The notes under the pieces: generated by a model | Databases searched by the model: none | Told to the model about the DNA's origin: nothing | The model's input: only the letters and a program-made list of their open reading frames with translations | Source of the DNA: Flavobacterium cupreum | Lineage (GTDB): Bacteria; Bacteroidota; Bacteroidia; Flavobacteriales; Flavobacteriaceae | Direction: 5' to 3' | Length of the DNA stretch: 64,000 nucleotides | Assembly (NCBI RefSeq): GCF_003996965.1 | Contig: NZ_QWDM01000007.1 | Location: 62,001 to 126,000 of the forward strand | Program-made: the position numbers and the translations under genes | In this document: positions 37,668 through 46,176 of the stretch, piece by piece | Layout of the letters: each line of letters starts with the position of its first letter | How positions within the stretch are numbered: position 1 is the first letter of the stretch

Positions 37668-37709
37668 ACAAGGAGCCTTGAAAGTTGATTTTTCAACTCT
37701 CTTCCTTGT
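37668..37709 (-). promoter_or_regulatory. Two-tier hairpin in the SusC leader
   Basis: In the minus-strand transcript an inner 9-bp stem (GAGAGTTGA / TCAACTTTC, 4-base loop, one G-U pair) is nested in an outer 7-bp stem (ACAAGGA / TCCTTGT). It ends 27 bases before the ATG, so it could affect translation or mRNA stability. Confidence 0.45.
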
Positions 37710-37744
37710 TTTCTTTATTTCACGATAAATTTTCTTTAAGCCTC

Positions 37745-37770
37745 GCCATTTCTGTTGCCGCAGAAATGGC
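37745..37770. other. Perfect 10-bp hairpin in the SusC leader
   Basis: GCCATTTCTG / CAGAAATGGC with a 6-base loop. On the plus strand it is followed by TTTTTTT, as in an intrinsic terminator, but no plus-strand gene precedes it. It may block antisense transcription or structure the SusC leader. Confidence 0.5.
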
Positions 37771-38123
37771 TTTTTTTATTTACAGCAACAGCTTTGCATT
37801 TTTTTCATCTTAGTTTTGTTTAATTATTAATTCTTTTTGGATTTATAGGTATCGTTTCAAGGCCAGCTCAATACAAATCAATGCATTGAACAGACTTTTG
37901 TAATTTCAATAAATTGTATTGTGGTTATTTTGGAATATCCGTCTTTGAATCAGATTGATTTTGTGATTAGGAAATAATCAACAGACCGAATAAGGCTGGA
38001 AGGATTAGCAACAGAAGCACATATAACAAAAAGTGTTATATGTATATTTTTTAGGTAAAATGTAGTACGATATGCTTTCGGTTGTTTTCAAAATATAGTT
38101 TTTTGGTTTCTAATATTATTTAT

Positions 38124-38174
38124 AAACTCTACTAATCCTATAGACAAAGTTAATTTTAATATAATAAAAACCAA
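38124..38174 (-). promoter_or_regulatory. SusC operon promoter with sulfur-island element
   Basis: On the minus strand TTG (38172-38174) and TAACTTTG (38145-38152) are 19 bases apart, a full Bacteroidota promoter. Immediately after it, around the expected start of transcription, is TCTAT-N4-TTAGTAGAGTTT (38124-38144), shared with 29247-29267. A site over the start point would suit a repressor. Confidence 0.6.
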
Positions 38175-38524
38175 AAAAAAATTAAATTATTTTTTTACCG
38201 AACAGAAATAAAATCTAGATGATTGTAAAACAGCTAATTAAATTATTGTAAATCAATTACTTGTGTTTTAAAGTTGAAATAATACTCTCGGTCGGATTAT
38301 TTTTTTAAAGACATTTAAATGTAGTATTTTATACTTATTTTTTTCTTTTTCATCGCGTGGTCAGATTAAAAAAGAGGGCAAAAACGTCAGTTAAGAAGCA
38401 TTTCTGATTCATATAATGATTTTTTACGCAAAACTAGCCTGGTTTTTAAAGTTGATTTTGAAGAAATTAGACTAATTTTATAGATATTAAAATAAATTAT
38501 ATTTTTTATTCATCCTATTATTTA

Positions 38525-38557
38525 ATACTTATATTTGTAATAAGTATTTATACTTAG
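38525..38557 (+). promoter_or_regulatory. moeA promoter with nitrate-region operator
   Basis: ATACTTAT (38525-38532) overlaps a -7 box TATATTTG (38530-38537), the same fused arrangement as at nirB. A perfect inverted repeat TAAGTAT-TT-ATACTTA follows at 38541-38556. Confidence 0.6.
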
Positions 38558-38571
38558 TTATATTTCAAAAC

Positions 38572-39750
38572 ATGATACAAGTTAGTCAGGCTTTAACAAT
38601 CGTAGCTGAAAACAGTTCAGAGATGCCAACGCAGAAAATTCAAGTGAATAAGGCGTTGGGATATATTTTGGCCAAAACGGTGCATTCGCCAATTGCAATG
38701 CCGCCTTTTCGCCAATCTGCTATGGACGGCTACGCTTTTACGCACAGTAAAAGGCATCAGTATGATGTAATAAGCACGTCACAGGCCGGAGATCATGTAA
38801 ATACCAAACTTGAATTCAACGAAGCGGTACGTATTTTTACAGGCGCTTTTGTGCCGGACGACGCAGATACTGTCGTTATGCAGGAACATGTGATGGCCAA
38901 CGAAAAATCGATTTTGATTACCAATATGCCGGAACAATTTGCCAATGTACGCAGTAAAGGGGAGCAGATTCAGAAGGATGATGTTGTTTTTGAAGCAAAT
39001 ACTTTGATCACACCCGCTGCAATTGGATTTTTGACTTGTTTGGGAATTACGGAAATAAGCGTTTATAAAAAACCGAAAGTTGCCATTTTGGTTACCGGGA
39101 ATGAACTGGTGAAACCCGGAAAGAAATTACCAAAAGGGAAAATATTCGAAAGTAATTCGGTAATGCTTCAGGCCGCGCTCCAGACCGTCGGAATTAAAAA
39201 AACAAAAGTTTATACGGTAAAAGACAAGCTGAAAGCTACTAAAAAAGCATTAAAAGAGATCTTGCCGCAATATGACATTGTATTAATTTCCGGCGGAATT
39301 TCAGTCGGCGATTATGATTTTGTAAAAGAGGCCTTACTGGCCAATGAAGTGGAAGAACTGTTTTACAAAATCAATCAGAGGCCGGGAAAACCAATGTTTT
39401 TTGGAAAGCGAAATGAAACTCTAGTGTTTGCATTGCCCGGAAATCCGGCTTCTTCACTCACTAATTTTTACGTTTATGTGTATCCTGCCATCCGAAATAA
39501 AATGGGTTTCTCTGAAATTCACCTTCCAAAATTAATTCGCAAATTAAATGCAGATATTCCCAACACAACCGGAAAAACCTTGTTTCTGAAAGCAATCTAC
39601 GACGAAACGCACGTTGAGGTCCTGGGAGGGCAAAGCTCGGCAATGCTTAATTCTTTTGCCATTGCCAACAGCTTACTGATTGTTCCGAATGATGCGGAAA
39701 TGCTTAAAAAAAACGAATTGGTGACTTTGTTGCCGATTGGGGGATTTTAG
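38572..39750 (+). CDS. moeA: Molybdopterin molybdotransferase MoeA
   Basis: A 392-residue MoeA. Signature segments are MPPFRQSAMDGYAF, FTGAFVPDDADTVVMQE, KVAILVTGNELVKPG, ISGGISVGDYDFVKE and ALPGNPASSLTNFYVY. It inserts molybdate into adenylylated molybdopterin in the last step of cofactor assembly, in the cytoplasm. It leads the plus-strand cofactor cluster, and its promoter carries the same operator as the nitrate and nitrite reductase genes, which ties cofactor supply to nitrate use. Confidence 0.96.
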   Translation: MIQVSQALTIVAENSSEMPTQKIQVNKALGYILAKTVHSPIAMPPFRQSAMDGYAFTHSKRHQYDVISTSQAGDHVNTKLEFNEAVRIFTGAFVPDDADTVVMQEHVMANEKSILITNMPEQFANVRSKGEQIQKDDVVFEANTLITPAAIGFLTCLGITEISVYKKPKVAILVTGNELVKPGKKLPKGKIFESNSVMLQAALQTVGIKKTKVYTVKDKLKATKKALKEILPQYDIVLISGGISVGDYDFVKEALLANEVEELFYKINQRPGKPMFFGKRNETLVFALPGNPASSLTNFYVYVYPAIRNKMGFSEIHLPKLIRKLNADIPNTTGKTLFLKAIYDETHVEVLGGQSSAMLNSFAIANSLLIVPNDAEMLKKNELVTLLPIGGF

Positions 39751-39756
39751 TGGGAA

Positions 39757-39812
39757 AGAGTATAGAGTATAGAGTATAGAGTATAGAGTATAGAGTATAG
39801 AGTATAGAGTAT
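39757..39812 (+). repeat. Eight perfect tandem copies of AGAGTAT
   Basis: A 7-bp unit is repeated eight times without change, beginning 7 bases after the moeA stop, followed by degenerate AGAGTAA units to about 39849. It lies outside coding sequence. Confidence 0.95.
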
Positions 39813-39882
39813 AGAGTTGGGAGCTATGAGTAAAGAGTAAAGAGTAAAGAAGATAGATTGTAGTCTATAAAGTGGGCAGATA

Positions 39883-39910
39883 ACCTGAAACCTGAAACCT
39901 GAAACCTGAA
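39883..39910 (+). repeat. Four tandem copies of ACCTGAA
   Basis: A second 7-bp repeat in the same moeA-to-permease gap, ending about 40 bases before the permease ATG. Confidence 0.9.
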
Positions 39911-39951
39911 ACAAAATTAAACCAGAAACAACAACAAACAAAAACATACCT

Positions 39952-40698
39952 ATGAATCTCCTTAGTTCTGAAAATATGGTCCTGTTTAGCTTCGCTTTAA
40001 TCGTGATTGCGTTTTTGTATTCCAGTGTGGGGCATGGGGGAGCGTCGGGATATTTGGCCTTGATGACGATTTTTGCGTTTCCGGTGGCTATAATGAAACC
40101 ATCTGCGTTGCTGTTGAATTTGTTTGTTTCGAGTATTTCATTTTTCTTTTATTATCGAATGAATTATTTCAGGCCTAAGCTGTTTTACCCTTTTGCAATT
40201 GCGTCGATACCGGCTGCATTTTTGGGTGGTTTTGTGACGCTGAACAATGCGGCTTATAAAATTATTCTCGGAATTGTATTGGTTTTTGCAGCGCTGAGGC
40301 TGTTCGGGATATTTAATTTTAAAGAAAAAGAAGCAGTTGCGATTAATATTCCTTTTGCATTGGTTATCGGATTTGCGATCGGATTATTATCCGGAATGTT
40401 AGGGATTGGAGGCGGAATCATCCTGAGTCCGATTTTATTGTTTTTGGGATGGGCAAACATCAAAGAGTCGGCAGCGATTTCAGGTTTATTCATATTTGTG
40501 AATTCATTTGCAGGGTTACTCGGGTTCTTTCTGGGAGGAAAAACAATTCCAACGGAAAGTTTTTACCTGGTTCCAATTGCTGTGATTGGGGGAGTTTTAG
40601 GCGGATTTTACGGAAGCGGCTATTTCTCCAATAAAACATTAAAATTTGTGTTGGGAACTGTAATATTAATTGCAAGCGTTAAGTTGATTTTTCCCTAA
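39952..40698 (+). CDS. TSUP (TauE/SafE)-family permease
   Basis: A 248-residue protein with about eight membrane helices. It carries the two glycine-rich repeats of the family: SSVGHGGASGYLALM in the first half and LLSGMLGIGGGIILSPILLF in the second. TSUP proteins move sulfite, sulfonates or other small anions. Its place inside a molybdenum-cofactor cluster suggests an anion relevant to nitrate assimilation (nitrite, sulfite or an oxyanion), but the substrate cannot be read from sequence. Confidence 0.9.
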   Translation: MNLLSSENMVLFSFALIVIAFLYSSVGHGGASGYLALMTIFAFPVAIMKPSALLLNLFVSSISFFFYYRMNYFRPKLFYPFAIASIPAAFLGGFVTLNNAAYKIILGIVLVFAALRLFGIFNFKEKEAVAINIPFALVIGFAIGLLSGMLGIGGGIILSPILLFLGWANIKESAAISGLFIFVNSFAGLLGFFLGGKTIPTESFYLVPIAVIGGVLGGFYGSGYFSNKTLKFVLGTVILIASVKLIFP

Positions 40699-40860
40699 AG
40701 TATTTTAAAAATAAAATCCACAGAAAAAAGATCATTCAAATTAAAAAAGAAAAATCTGCCAAATCTGCGAGAGCAAAATAAGAGTCAAAAAAATAAGTAA
40801 GAAAAAAAATTGAATATAGAAAAACAAGCAAGATTGGTAAACCCCTGAAACAACAAAATC

Positions 40861-41433
40861 ATGGAAACGCTAACAGTATTTATTCTTTGTGGAGGTAAAA
40901 GCACCAGAATGCAGTCCGAGAAAGGATTGGTTTTGTTTCAAAAGAAACCTTTCATTGAACATATTATTCAGGCGATTTTACCCATCACAGAAGAAATAAA
41001 ACTGATTACGGCGACCAAGGAATACGAGTACCTGGCCTATCAGAAAATACCGGATATTATTTCGGATAAAGGGCCGTTGGGCGGCATTTACACCGCACTG
41101 ACAGCTTCTGAAACCGAATTTAATCTGATTTTAAGCTGCGACATTCCGTTAATTTCAACCGAATTATTGACGGAATTAATTTCAAAACACAATACCGAAG
41201 CAGGCGTTACCGTTTTTGCTTCCGAAAGTAAGGTGCATCCGTTAATCGGAATTTATTCTAAAAAAGTGCTTCCTGTTATAAAAGAAGCTGTAGAAGCAGA
41301 TGAGCTGAAAATGATGGACCTGATTGCTAAAATTCCGCATCAGATTATCCATATAGAAGAAAGTGAAAATTTTCATTTGAGCAATATTAATTCGATCGAT
41401 GAATTAAATGACCTGAATATCAATTTAAGTTAA
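40861..41433 (+). CDS. mobA: Molybdenum cofactor guanylyltransferase MobA
   Basis: A 190-residue nucleotidyltransferase with the MobA signature LCGGKSTRMQSEKGLV near the N-terminus, DKGPLGGIYTAL and LSCDIPLIS (metal Asp). It joins GMP to Mo-molybdopterin to make the guanine dinucleotide form. That form is what the bis-MGD nitrate reductase encoded at 48678 needs. It precedes cobA by 5 bases. Confidence 0.93.
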   Translation: METLTVFILCGGKSTRMQSEKGLVLFQKKPFIEHIIQAILPITEEIKLITATKEYEYLAYQKIPDIISDKGPLGGIYTALTASETEFNLILSCDIPLISTELLTELISKHNTEAGVTVFASESKVHPLIGIYSKKVLPVIKEAVEADELKMMDLIAKIPHQIIHIEESENFHLSNINSIDELNDLNINLS

Positions 41434-41438
41434 GTAGT

Positions 41439-42230
41439 ATGAAAAACCTGAAAACACCAAAATTAACAGTTGTAGGCGCAGGTCCCGGCGATGTTGAATT
41501 AATTACACTTAAAGCAATCAAGGCGCTAAAGTCTGCCGATATAGTTTTGTACGACGCCCTGGTCAATGAAGAATTATTGCAATATGCCGAACAGGCCGAA
41601 ATTGTTTTTGTTGGGAAACGTTTAGGTTGTCATGCCTATTCGCAGGATCAGATTAATGAATTGATCGTTTCGATGGCCAAGAGTCACGGACATGTAGTGC
41701 GTTTAAAGGGTGGGGATCCCTTTGTTTTCGGGAGGGGAAGTGAAGAAATAGAATATGCAGAAAAGTTTGGACTGGAAACAGCAGTTGTTCCGGGAATTTC
41801 GTCTGCTTTAGGGGTTCCGGCTTCGGTTGGAATTAGTCTGACACAACGTCTGATAGCCGAAAGTTTTTGGGTAATTACAGGGACGACATCCAATCATGAA
41901 TTGTCGAAAGATATACATTTAGCCTCAAAATCAGCCGCTACAGTCGTAATTTTGATGGGCATGCATAAGTTAGATCAGATTATTTCGATCTATAAAGAAA
42001 ACCGGACAGACGATTTACCCATTGCCATTATTCAAAACGGAACAAAAAATTCCGAACAAAAAGTAGTCGGAACCATGAGTTCAATTGCTAAATTAGTATC
42101 CGAAAAGAATATTTCTTCTCCGGCCATCATTGTGATCGGGGAAGTGGTGAAAAACAACTCCAAACTGACTTCCTGTTTTCAGGAACATTTTGAAGATGAA
42201 TTTATTTTTCAGAATTTAAATTTAGAATAA
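41439..42230 (+). CDS. cobA: Uroporphyrinogen-III C-methyltransferase
   Basis: A 263-residue SUMT enzyme. Family motifs are VGAGPGDVELITLKA, VFVGKRLG, VVRLKGGDPFVFGRG and VPGISSALGVPASVGISLTQR. It uses S-adenosylmethionine to methylate uroporphyrinogen III to precorrin-2, the branch toward siroheme, which NirB needs. No precorrin-2 dehydrogenase/ferrochelatase is encoded in the window, so the rest of siroheme synthesis is elsewhere. The TGA/ATG junction overlaps moaD by one base. Confidence 0.95.
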   Translation: MKNLKTPKLTVVGAGPGDVELITLKAIKALKSADIVLYDALVNEELLQYAEQAEIVFVGKRLGCHAYSQDQINELIVSMAKSHGHVVRLKGGDPFVFGRGSEEIEYAEKFGLETAVVPGISSALGVPASVGISLTQRLIAESFWVITGTTSNHELSKDIHLASKSAATVVILMGMHKLDQIISIYKENRTDDLPIAIIQNGTKNSEQKVVGTMSSIAKLVSEKNISSPAIIVIGEVVKNNSKLTSCFQEHFEDEFIFQNLNLE

Positions 42231-42466
42231 TGATCGAGATTAAATATTTTGGAGCTGTTGCCGAAAAGACCAGATGCACTTTCGAAAAAGTACTTTCTTC
42301 GGATATTTCACTGCAGGATTTATTGCAGGATTTAGAAGAGAAGTATCAATTGGATTCCCTGGCTTTCAGTGTTGCAGTCAATCAGAAGATAATTCCAAAA
42401 GCAACTGATTACAAATTGAAGACAAGCGATGTAGTTGCTTTGTTACCACCGTTTGCCGGAGGTTAA
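42230..42466 (+). CDS. moaD: Molybdopterin synthase sulfur carrier subunit MoaD
   Basis: A 78-residue ubiquitin-like protein ending in PPFAGG. The C-terminal Gly-Gly is where sulfur is carried as a thiocarboxylate. It forms molybdopterin synthase with MoaE. It is translationally coupled to cobA (1-base overlap) and followed after 11 bases by its activating enzyme. Confidence 0.94.
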   Translation: MIEIKYFGAVAEKTRCTFEKVLSSDISLQDLLQDLEEKYQLDSLAFSVAVNQKIIPKATDYKLKTSDVVALLPPFAGG

Positions 42467-42477
42467 AAATAAATGGC

Positions 42478-43554
42478 ATGAATGCATCAACGCGTTATAA
42501 CAGACAAATGATTCTCCCGGAAATCGGAGAAAAAGGACAGGAGAAACTAGCCAAAGCCAAAGTTTTAGTCATTGGCGCCGGCGGTTTGGGAGCTGCTGTT
42601 CTCCCGTATCTGGCTGCCGCAGGAGTTGGTGAAATTGGTATTGCAGATCATGATGTGATTGAAATTTCAAACCTGCAAAGACAGGTCATCTACACCACAG
42701 CTGCAGTAGGAAAATATAAAGCGGATGAATCCAAGTTGATGTTAGAAGCACTAAACCCACTAGTGAAAGTCAATTCGATTGCAGAAAGGTTAGCAGCACA
42801 CAATGCGATTTCGTTATTTGAAAATTATGATATTATAGTCGATGCAACAGATAGCCTTGCTGTAAAATACCTCATCAATGATGCCTGTCTGGTGACCAAT
42901 AAACCAATGGTATATGGCTCTGTTTTTAGATTTGAAGGGCAGGTTTCGGTTTTCAATTATAAAAACGGACCCACTTACAGATGTCTCTTTCCCGAGGAAA
43001 ACACCTTCGCGGAAAATTGCAATGACGCCGGAGTGGTTGGGGTTTCAGTTGGGATTATCGGTTTGTTACAAGCCGGTGAAGTCCTTAAAATGATTCTGGA
43101 AACAGGAGAAGTGTTAAGTGGTAAATTGCTGGTTTACTCTATTTTGAATAACGAACAGCAAAAATATGACTTCGAAAAAAACAATGATATCAGGATCGAC
43201 AGCCTATCTTTTGAAGAAAAATATAAAATTGAAGAAGACAATAATGAAATTGAAGCCGAAAGGATTTTAAACCAGATTGATCTTGAAGATGTACTTTTTT
43301 TAGACGTTCGAAATCCGGACGAACTTCCGGAAATAAGAATGAAAAACAGTATTCTGATTCCCCTGACCGAATTAGAAAAAGAGCTTGAAAATTTAGATCC
43401 GGATAAAACCATTTATATTTTCTGCCAGTCCGGAATGAGAAGCAAATTGGCATTGGAAATCCTCCTGAAAAAGAACTTCAAAAAAGTAAAAAGTATCAAA
43501 GGAGGAGCTGTAGTTTTAAATCAATTATTAAAAAAAGAAAAAGCCTTAACATAA
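42478..43554 (+). CDS. moeB: MoaD-activating adenylyltransferase with rhodanese domain (MoeB/MOCS3-like)
   Basis: The 358-residue protein has a ThiF/E1-like domain (about 1-235) with RYNRQMILPEIGEKGQ, the nucleotide loop GAGGLGAAVLPYLAAAG and DATDSLAVKYLINDAC. A rhodanese domain (about 258-355) follows, with FLDVRNPDELPE and an active-site Cys in FCQSGMRS. The fusion resembles human MOCS3: the first domain adenylates MoaD and the second supplies sulfur. Two CxxC pairs of the usual zinc site are largely missing. Confidence 0.92.
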   Translation: MNASTRYNRQMILPEIGEKGQEKLAKAKVLVIGAGGLGAAVLPYLAAAGVGEIGIADHDVIEISNLQRQVIYTTAAVGKYKADESKLMLEALNPLVKVNSIAERLAAHNAISLFENYDIIVDATDSLAVKYLINDACLVTNKPMVYGSVFRFEGQVSVFNYKNGPTYRCLFPEENTFAENCNDAGVVGVSVGIIGLLQAGEVLKMILETGEVLSGKLLVYSILNNEQQKYDFEKNNDIRIDSLSFEEKYKIEEDNNEIEAERILNQIDLEDVLFLDVRNPDELPEIRMKNSILIPLTELEKELENLDPDKTIYIFCQSGMRSKLALEILLKKNFKKVKSIKGGAVVLNQLLKKEKALT

Positions 43555-43589
43555 AAACAATTGACAATTAAAATGCACTGGTAAACAAA

Positions 43590-43752
43590 AAAAGTTAGTG
43601 CTAATTCGTGTAATTTGTGGCAAAAAAAAATCAATTAAATCAAGCCAATCTGTGGCAAAAAAATAAAAGGGCACAATTAAAATAATTAGATTTTGCGTTA
43701 TTGAATAGAAATAATTCGTGATAATTCGTGCCATTCGTGGCAAAAAAAAATA
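43590..43752 (+). repeat. Degenerate ATTCGTG/TGTGGCAAAAA repeats before moaE
   Basis: AATTCGTG, TTTGTGGCAAAAAAA, TCTGTGGCAAAAAAA, AATTCGTGATAATTCGTG and CATTCGTGGCAAAAAAA recur through this 202-base gap. No gene is evident. The last copy ends just before the moaE start. Confidence 0.7.
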
Positions 43753-43756
43753 AACA

Positions 43757-44188
43757 ATGAGTAAAAATGTATTTCTAGAAGGGGCCATTTCTCCTGAATT
43801 TATTGCAGCATCTATCGCCAAACACCAATCGAAACACACGATCGGGGCGCACAATATTTTTCTGGGACAAGTCCGGGCAGATGTGATTCACGAGAATACC
43901 GTTGCAGCAATCGATTATTCTGCTTATACCGATATGGCAAATGAAGCCTTACACGTCATTCGGGAGAAAGCTTTCGCTAAATTCGATCTGACCTGCATGC
44001 ACATTTATCACAGCTTGGGAGTTGTAAAAGCCGGAGAAATCTGTTTGTTTGTGTTCGTCTCGGCAACCAGGCGCAAACAGGTTTATGAAGCTACGGAAGC
44101 TATCGTAAACTGGATAAAAACAGATGTGCCGATTTTTGGTAAGGAAATTTTTGAAAACGGTGCTTTCACCTGGAAGCAAAATACCTAA
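43757..44188 (+). CDS. moaE: Molybdopterin synthase catalytic subunit MoaE
   Basis: A 143-residue MoaE with GAHNIFLGQVRADVI, YTDMANEALHVI and the catalytic Lys region FVFVSATRRKQVYEATEAIVNWIKTDVPIFGKE split by normal family spacing. It converts cyclic pyranopterin phosphate to molybdopterin with MoaD as sulfur donor. The stop lies 3 bases before the moaC-moaB fusion. Confidence 0.94.
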   Translation: MSKNVFLEGAISPEFIAASIAKHQSKHTIGAHNIFLGQVRADVIHENTVAAIDYSAYTDMANEALHVIREKAFAKFDLTCMHIYHSLGVVKAGEICLFVFVSATRRKQVYEATEAIVNWIKTDVPIFGKEIFENGAFTWKQNT

Positions 44189-44191
44189 AAA

Positions 44192-45106
44192 ATGGTAGAT
44201 ATCACACATAAAATAAATACATTACGCGCTGCAACCGCAACTGCAATTGTAAAAGTAAGCAAACAGGAAACGATTGATGCTGTTGTAAATAACCTGGTTC
44301 CGAAAGGGAATGTGTTGGAAATGGCCAAAACGGCGGGTTTGTTTGCGGTAAAAAATACGCATTTGTCCATTCCGGATTGCCATCCGATTCCAATCGAATA
44401 TACGTCTGTTGCTTATAAAATCGAGGAATTAAGCATTCATATTATTTTCGATGTCAAAACCGTTTACAAAACCGGAGTCGAGGTTGAAGCCATGCACGGC
44501 GCCTCTATCGTGGCGCTTACGATGTACGATATGCTGAAACCAATCGACAAGGAAATCGAAATTTCGACGATCAGATTAGTTCAGAAGGAAGGCGGGAAAT
44601 CGTCTTTTAAAAATAAATTTCCAGGCGTGATCAAAGCCGCCGTTTTTGTGTGTTCCGATTCGGTTTTTACCGGTGATAAAGAAGATCGTTCCGGAAAAAT
44701 CATCGTCGAAAAACTAACTTCCTACGGAGTAGAAACCGGACATTATGAAATCATTCCGGATGAAATTAATGTGATTCAGGAAAAAGTTAAAGCTTTCACG
44801 AAAGAACACCAGCTCGTTATTTTTACAGGAGGAACAGGTTTATCTCCAAGGGATGTAACACCGGAAGCGTTATCACCATTATTAGAGAGCAGGATTCCGG
44901 GTATCGAAGAAGCCATTCGAAATTACGGCCAGCAGCGTACGCCGTATGCGATGTTGTCACGAACGGTGGCAGGAACGTTAGGTAAAAGTGTAGTTTTGGC
45001 TGTACCTGGTTCCACCAACGGAGCAAGAGAATCCATGGATGCTGTTTTTCCGCATTTGCTGCATGTTTTTCATATTTTAAAAGGTAAAAATCATGATTCC
45101 CTCTAA
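44192..45106 (+). CDS. Bifunctional MoaC-MoaB/Mog fusion
   Basis: A 304-residue fusion. Residues about 1-150 are MoaC (MVDITHKINTLRAA, CHPIPIEY, GVEVEAMHGASIVALTMYDM), which forms cyclic pyranopterin phosphate together with MoaA. Residues about 155-304 are a MoaB/MogA domain (AAVFVCSDSVFTGDKEDRSG, TGGTGLSPRDVTPEA, LAVPGSTNGARES), which adenylates molybdopterin. The fused form is common in Bacteroidota. The 3' end overlaps moaA by 14 bases. Confidence 0.94.
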   Translation: MVDITHKINTLRAATATAIVKVSKQETIDAVVNNLVPKGNVLEMAKTAGLFAVKNTHLSIPDCHPIPIEYTSVAYKIEELSIHIIFDVKTVYKTGVEVEAMHGASIVALTMYDMLKPIDKEIEISTIRLVQKEGGKSSFKNKFPGVIKAAVFVCSDSVFTGDKEDRSGKIIVEKLTSYGVETGHYEIIPDEINVIQEKVKAFTKEHQLVIFTGGTGLSPRDVTPEALSPLLESRIPGIEEAIRNYGQQRTPYAMLSRTVAGTLGKSVVLAVPGSTNGARESMDAVFPHLLHVFHILKGKNHDSL

Positions 45107-46100
45107 CACGATTTTAACGGATGATTTTGGGCGAAAACACAACTATCTGCGTATTTCGCTGTTGGAGAAATGCAATCTGCGTTGTACGTATTGCATGCCT
45201 GCCGACGGAATTGCCTTATCTCCAAAAGCCAGTTTAATGACTGCAGATGAGATTCTTGCCATTGCCCGAATCTTCGTCGAAAATGGTGTGGACAAAATCA
45301 GGTTAACAGGAGGAGAGCCGCTTTTACGAAAAGATTTCCCCGAAATTATTTCCAAATTAGCCACCTTGGGAACTGCAATTTCCATAACCACAAACGGAAT
45401 CTTAATCGATCGGCATATGGCTGTTTTAAAGGAATTTAAAGTCAGCAACATCAATCTGAGCCTGGACACGCTGGTTTCTTCTAAATTTCATACTATAACG
45501 CTTCGAAATCAGTTTGAGAAGGTAATTGACAATCTGCATTTGCTGTTGAATAATGATTTTAAAGTAAAAGTAAATGTTGTTTTGATGAAAGGTTTTAATG
45601 AAAATGAAATTGCCGATTTTGTTCAGTTAACCAGGTTTTTACCGTTATCGGTTCGTTTTATTGAGTTTATGCCTTTTGCCGGAAACGAGTGGGACAGGAG
45701 TAAAATGGTTTCCCAAAGTGAAATTCTGTCAGAATTGGCGAAAGTCTTTTCTTCCGAAGAAATCCAGAAGCTGGAAGATGAAAAAAACTTTACAGCCAGA
45801 ACCTTTAAAATAAAAGATTTTCAGGGCGATTTCGGAATCATAAGTTCTATCACCAATCCGTTTTGTGATGGCTGTAACAGGATTCGCCTGACGGCAAACG
45901 GAAAAATCAAGAATTGTCTTTTTTCGAACTCAGAAACAGATTTACTTACACCTTTAAGGAATGGTGAATTGATCACCAGCCTGATTTCGGAATCGATCAG
46001 GAATAAAAAGAAGGTAAGAGCAGGAATGGTAACCACTGAAGAAATGGATGATCCTTCACTTCATTTCGACAACCGCAGCATGATTGCAATTGGCGGCTAG
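45093..46100 (+). CDS. moaA: GTP 3',8-cyclase MoaA
   Basis: A 335-residue radical SAM enzyme. The N-terminal cluster motif is CNLRCTYC, followed by RLTGGEPLLRKDF; the C-terminal cluster motif is NPFCDGCNRIRLTANGKIKNC. It ends with the functional Gly-Gly (MIAIGG). With MoaC it makes the first cofactor intermediate from GTP. It overlaps the preceding gene and closes the cofactor cluster, and a bidirectional terminator follows. Confidence 0.97.
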   Translation: MIPSNTILTDDFGRKHNYLRISLLEKCNLRCTYCMPADGIALSPKASLMTADEILAIARIFVENGVDKIRLTGGEPLLRKDFPEIISKLATLGTAISITTNGILIDRHMAVLKEFKVSNINLSLDTLVSSKFHTITLRNQFEKVIDNLHLLLNNDFKVKVNVVLMKGFNENEIADFVQLTRFLPLSVRFIEFMPFAGNEWDRSKMVSQSEILSELAKVFSSEEIQKLEDEKNFTARTFKIKDFQGDFGIISSITNPFCDGCNRIRLTANGKIKNCLFSNSETDLLTPLRNGELITSLISESIRNKKKVRAGMVTTEEMDDPSLHFDNRSMIAIGG

Positions 46101-46137
46101 TTCTTCGATTCCCGCGCGCTAACAAACAGGGCATAAA

Positions 46138-46170
46138 AAAAAGGTTCAACTTACTAAGTCAAACCTTTTT
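46138..46170. terminator. Bidirectional terminator between moaA and the lysine-rich gene
   Basis: A 15-position stem (AAAAAGGTTCAACTT / AAGTCAAACCTTTTT) with a 3-base loop. Two positions mismatch on the plus strand but become G-U pairs on the minus strand. A and T runs flank it on both sides. Confidence 0.85.
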
Positions 46171-46176
46171 TGTTCA

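Larger units (their letters stand above)
37642..38571. other. 930-base gene-free divergent intergenic region
   Basis: This very A+T-rich stretch separates the SusC gene (minus) from moeA (plus). It holds two hairpins near the SusC start, a full TTG-N19-TAnnTTTG promoter for the SusC operon with the TCTAT-N4-TTAGTAGAGTTT element, and the moeA promoter-operator at its far end. No coding frame of note was found between about 37775 and 38120 or between 38180 and 38520. Confidence 0.7.

Noticed and set aside
37745..37777. Plus-strand terminator of an unseen gene
   Set aside because: The hairpin and T run are good, but no plus-strand gene or promoter precedes it, so it was recorded as a leader hairpin only.
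39757..39812. CRISPR-like repeat
   Set aside because: A 7-bp perfect tandem repeat without spacers is a simple sequence repeat.
39747..39947. Minus-strand frame of 66 codons after moeA
   Set aside because: It is mostly LYTLYSILYT text produced by the AGAGTAT heptamer array.
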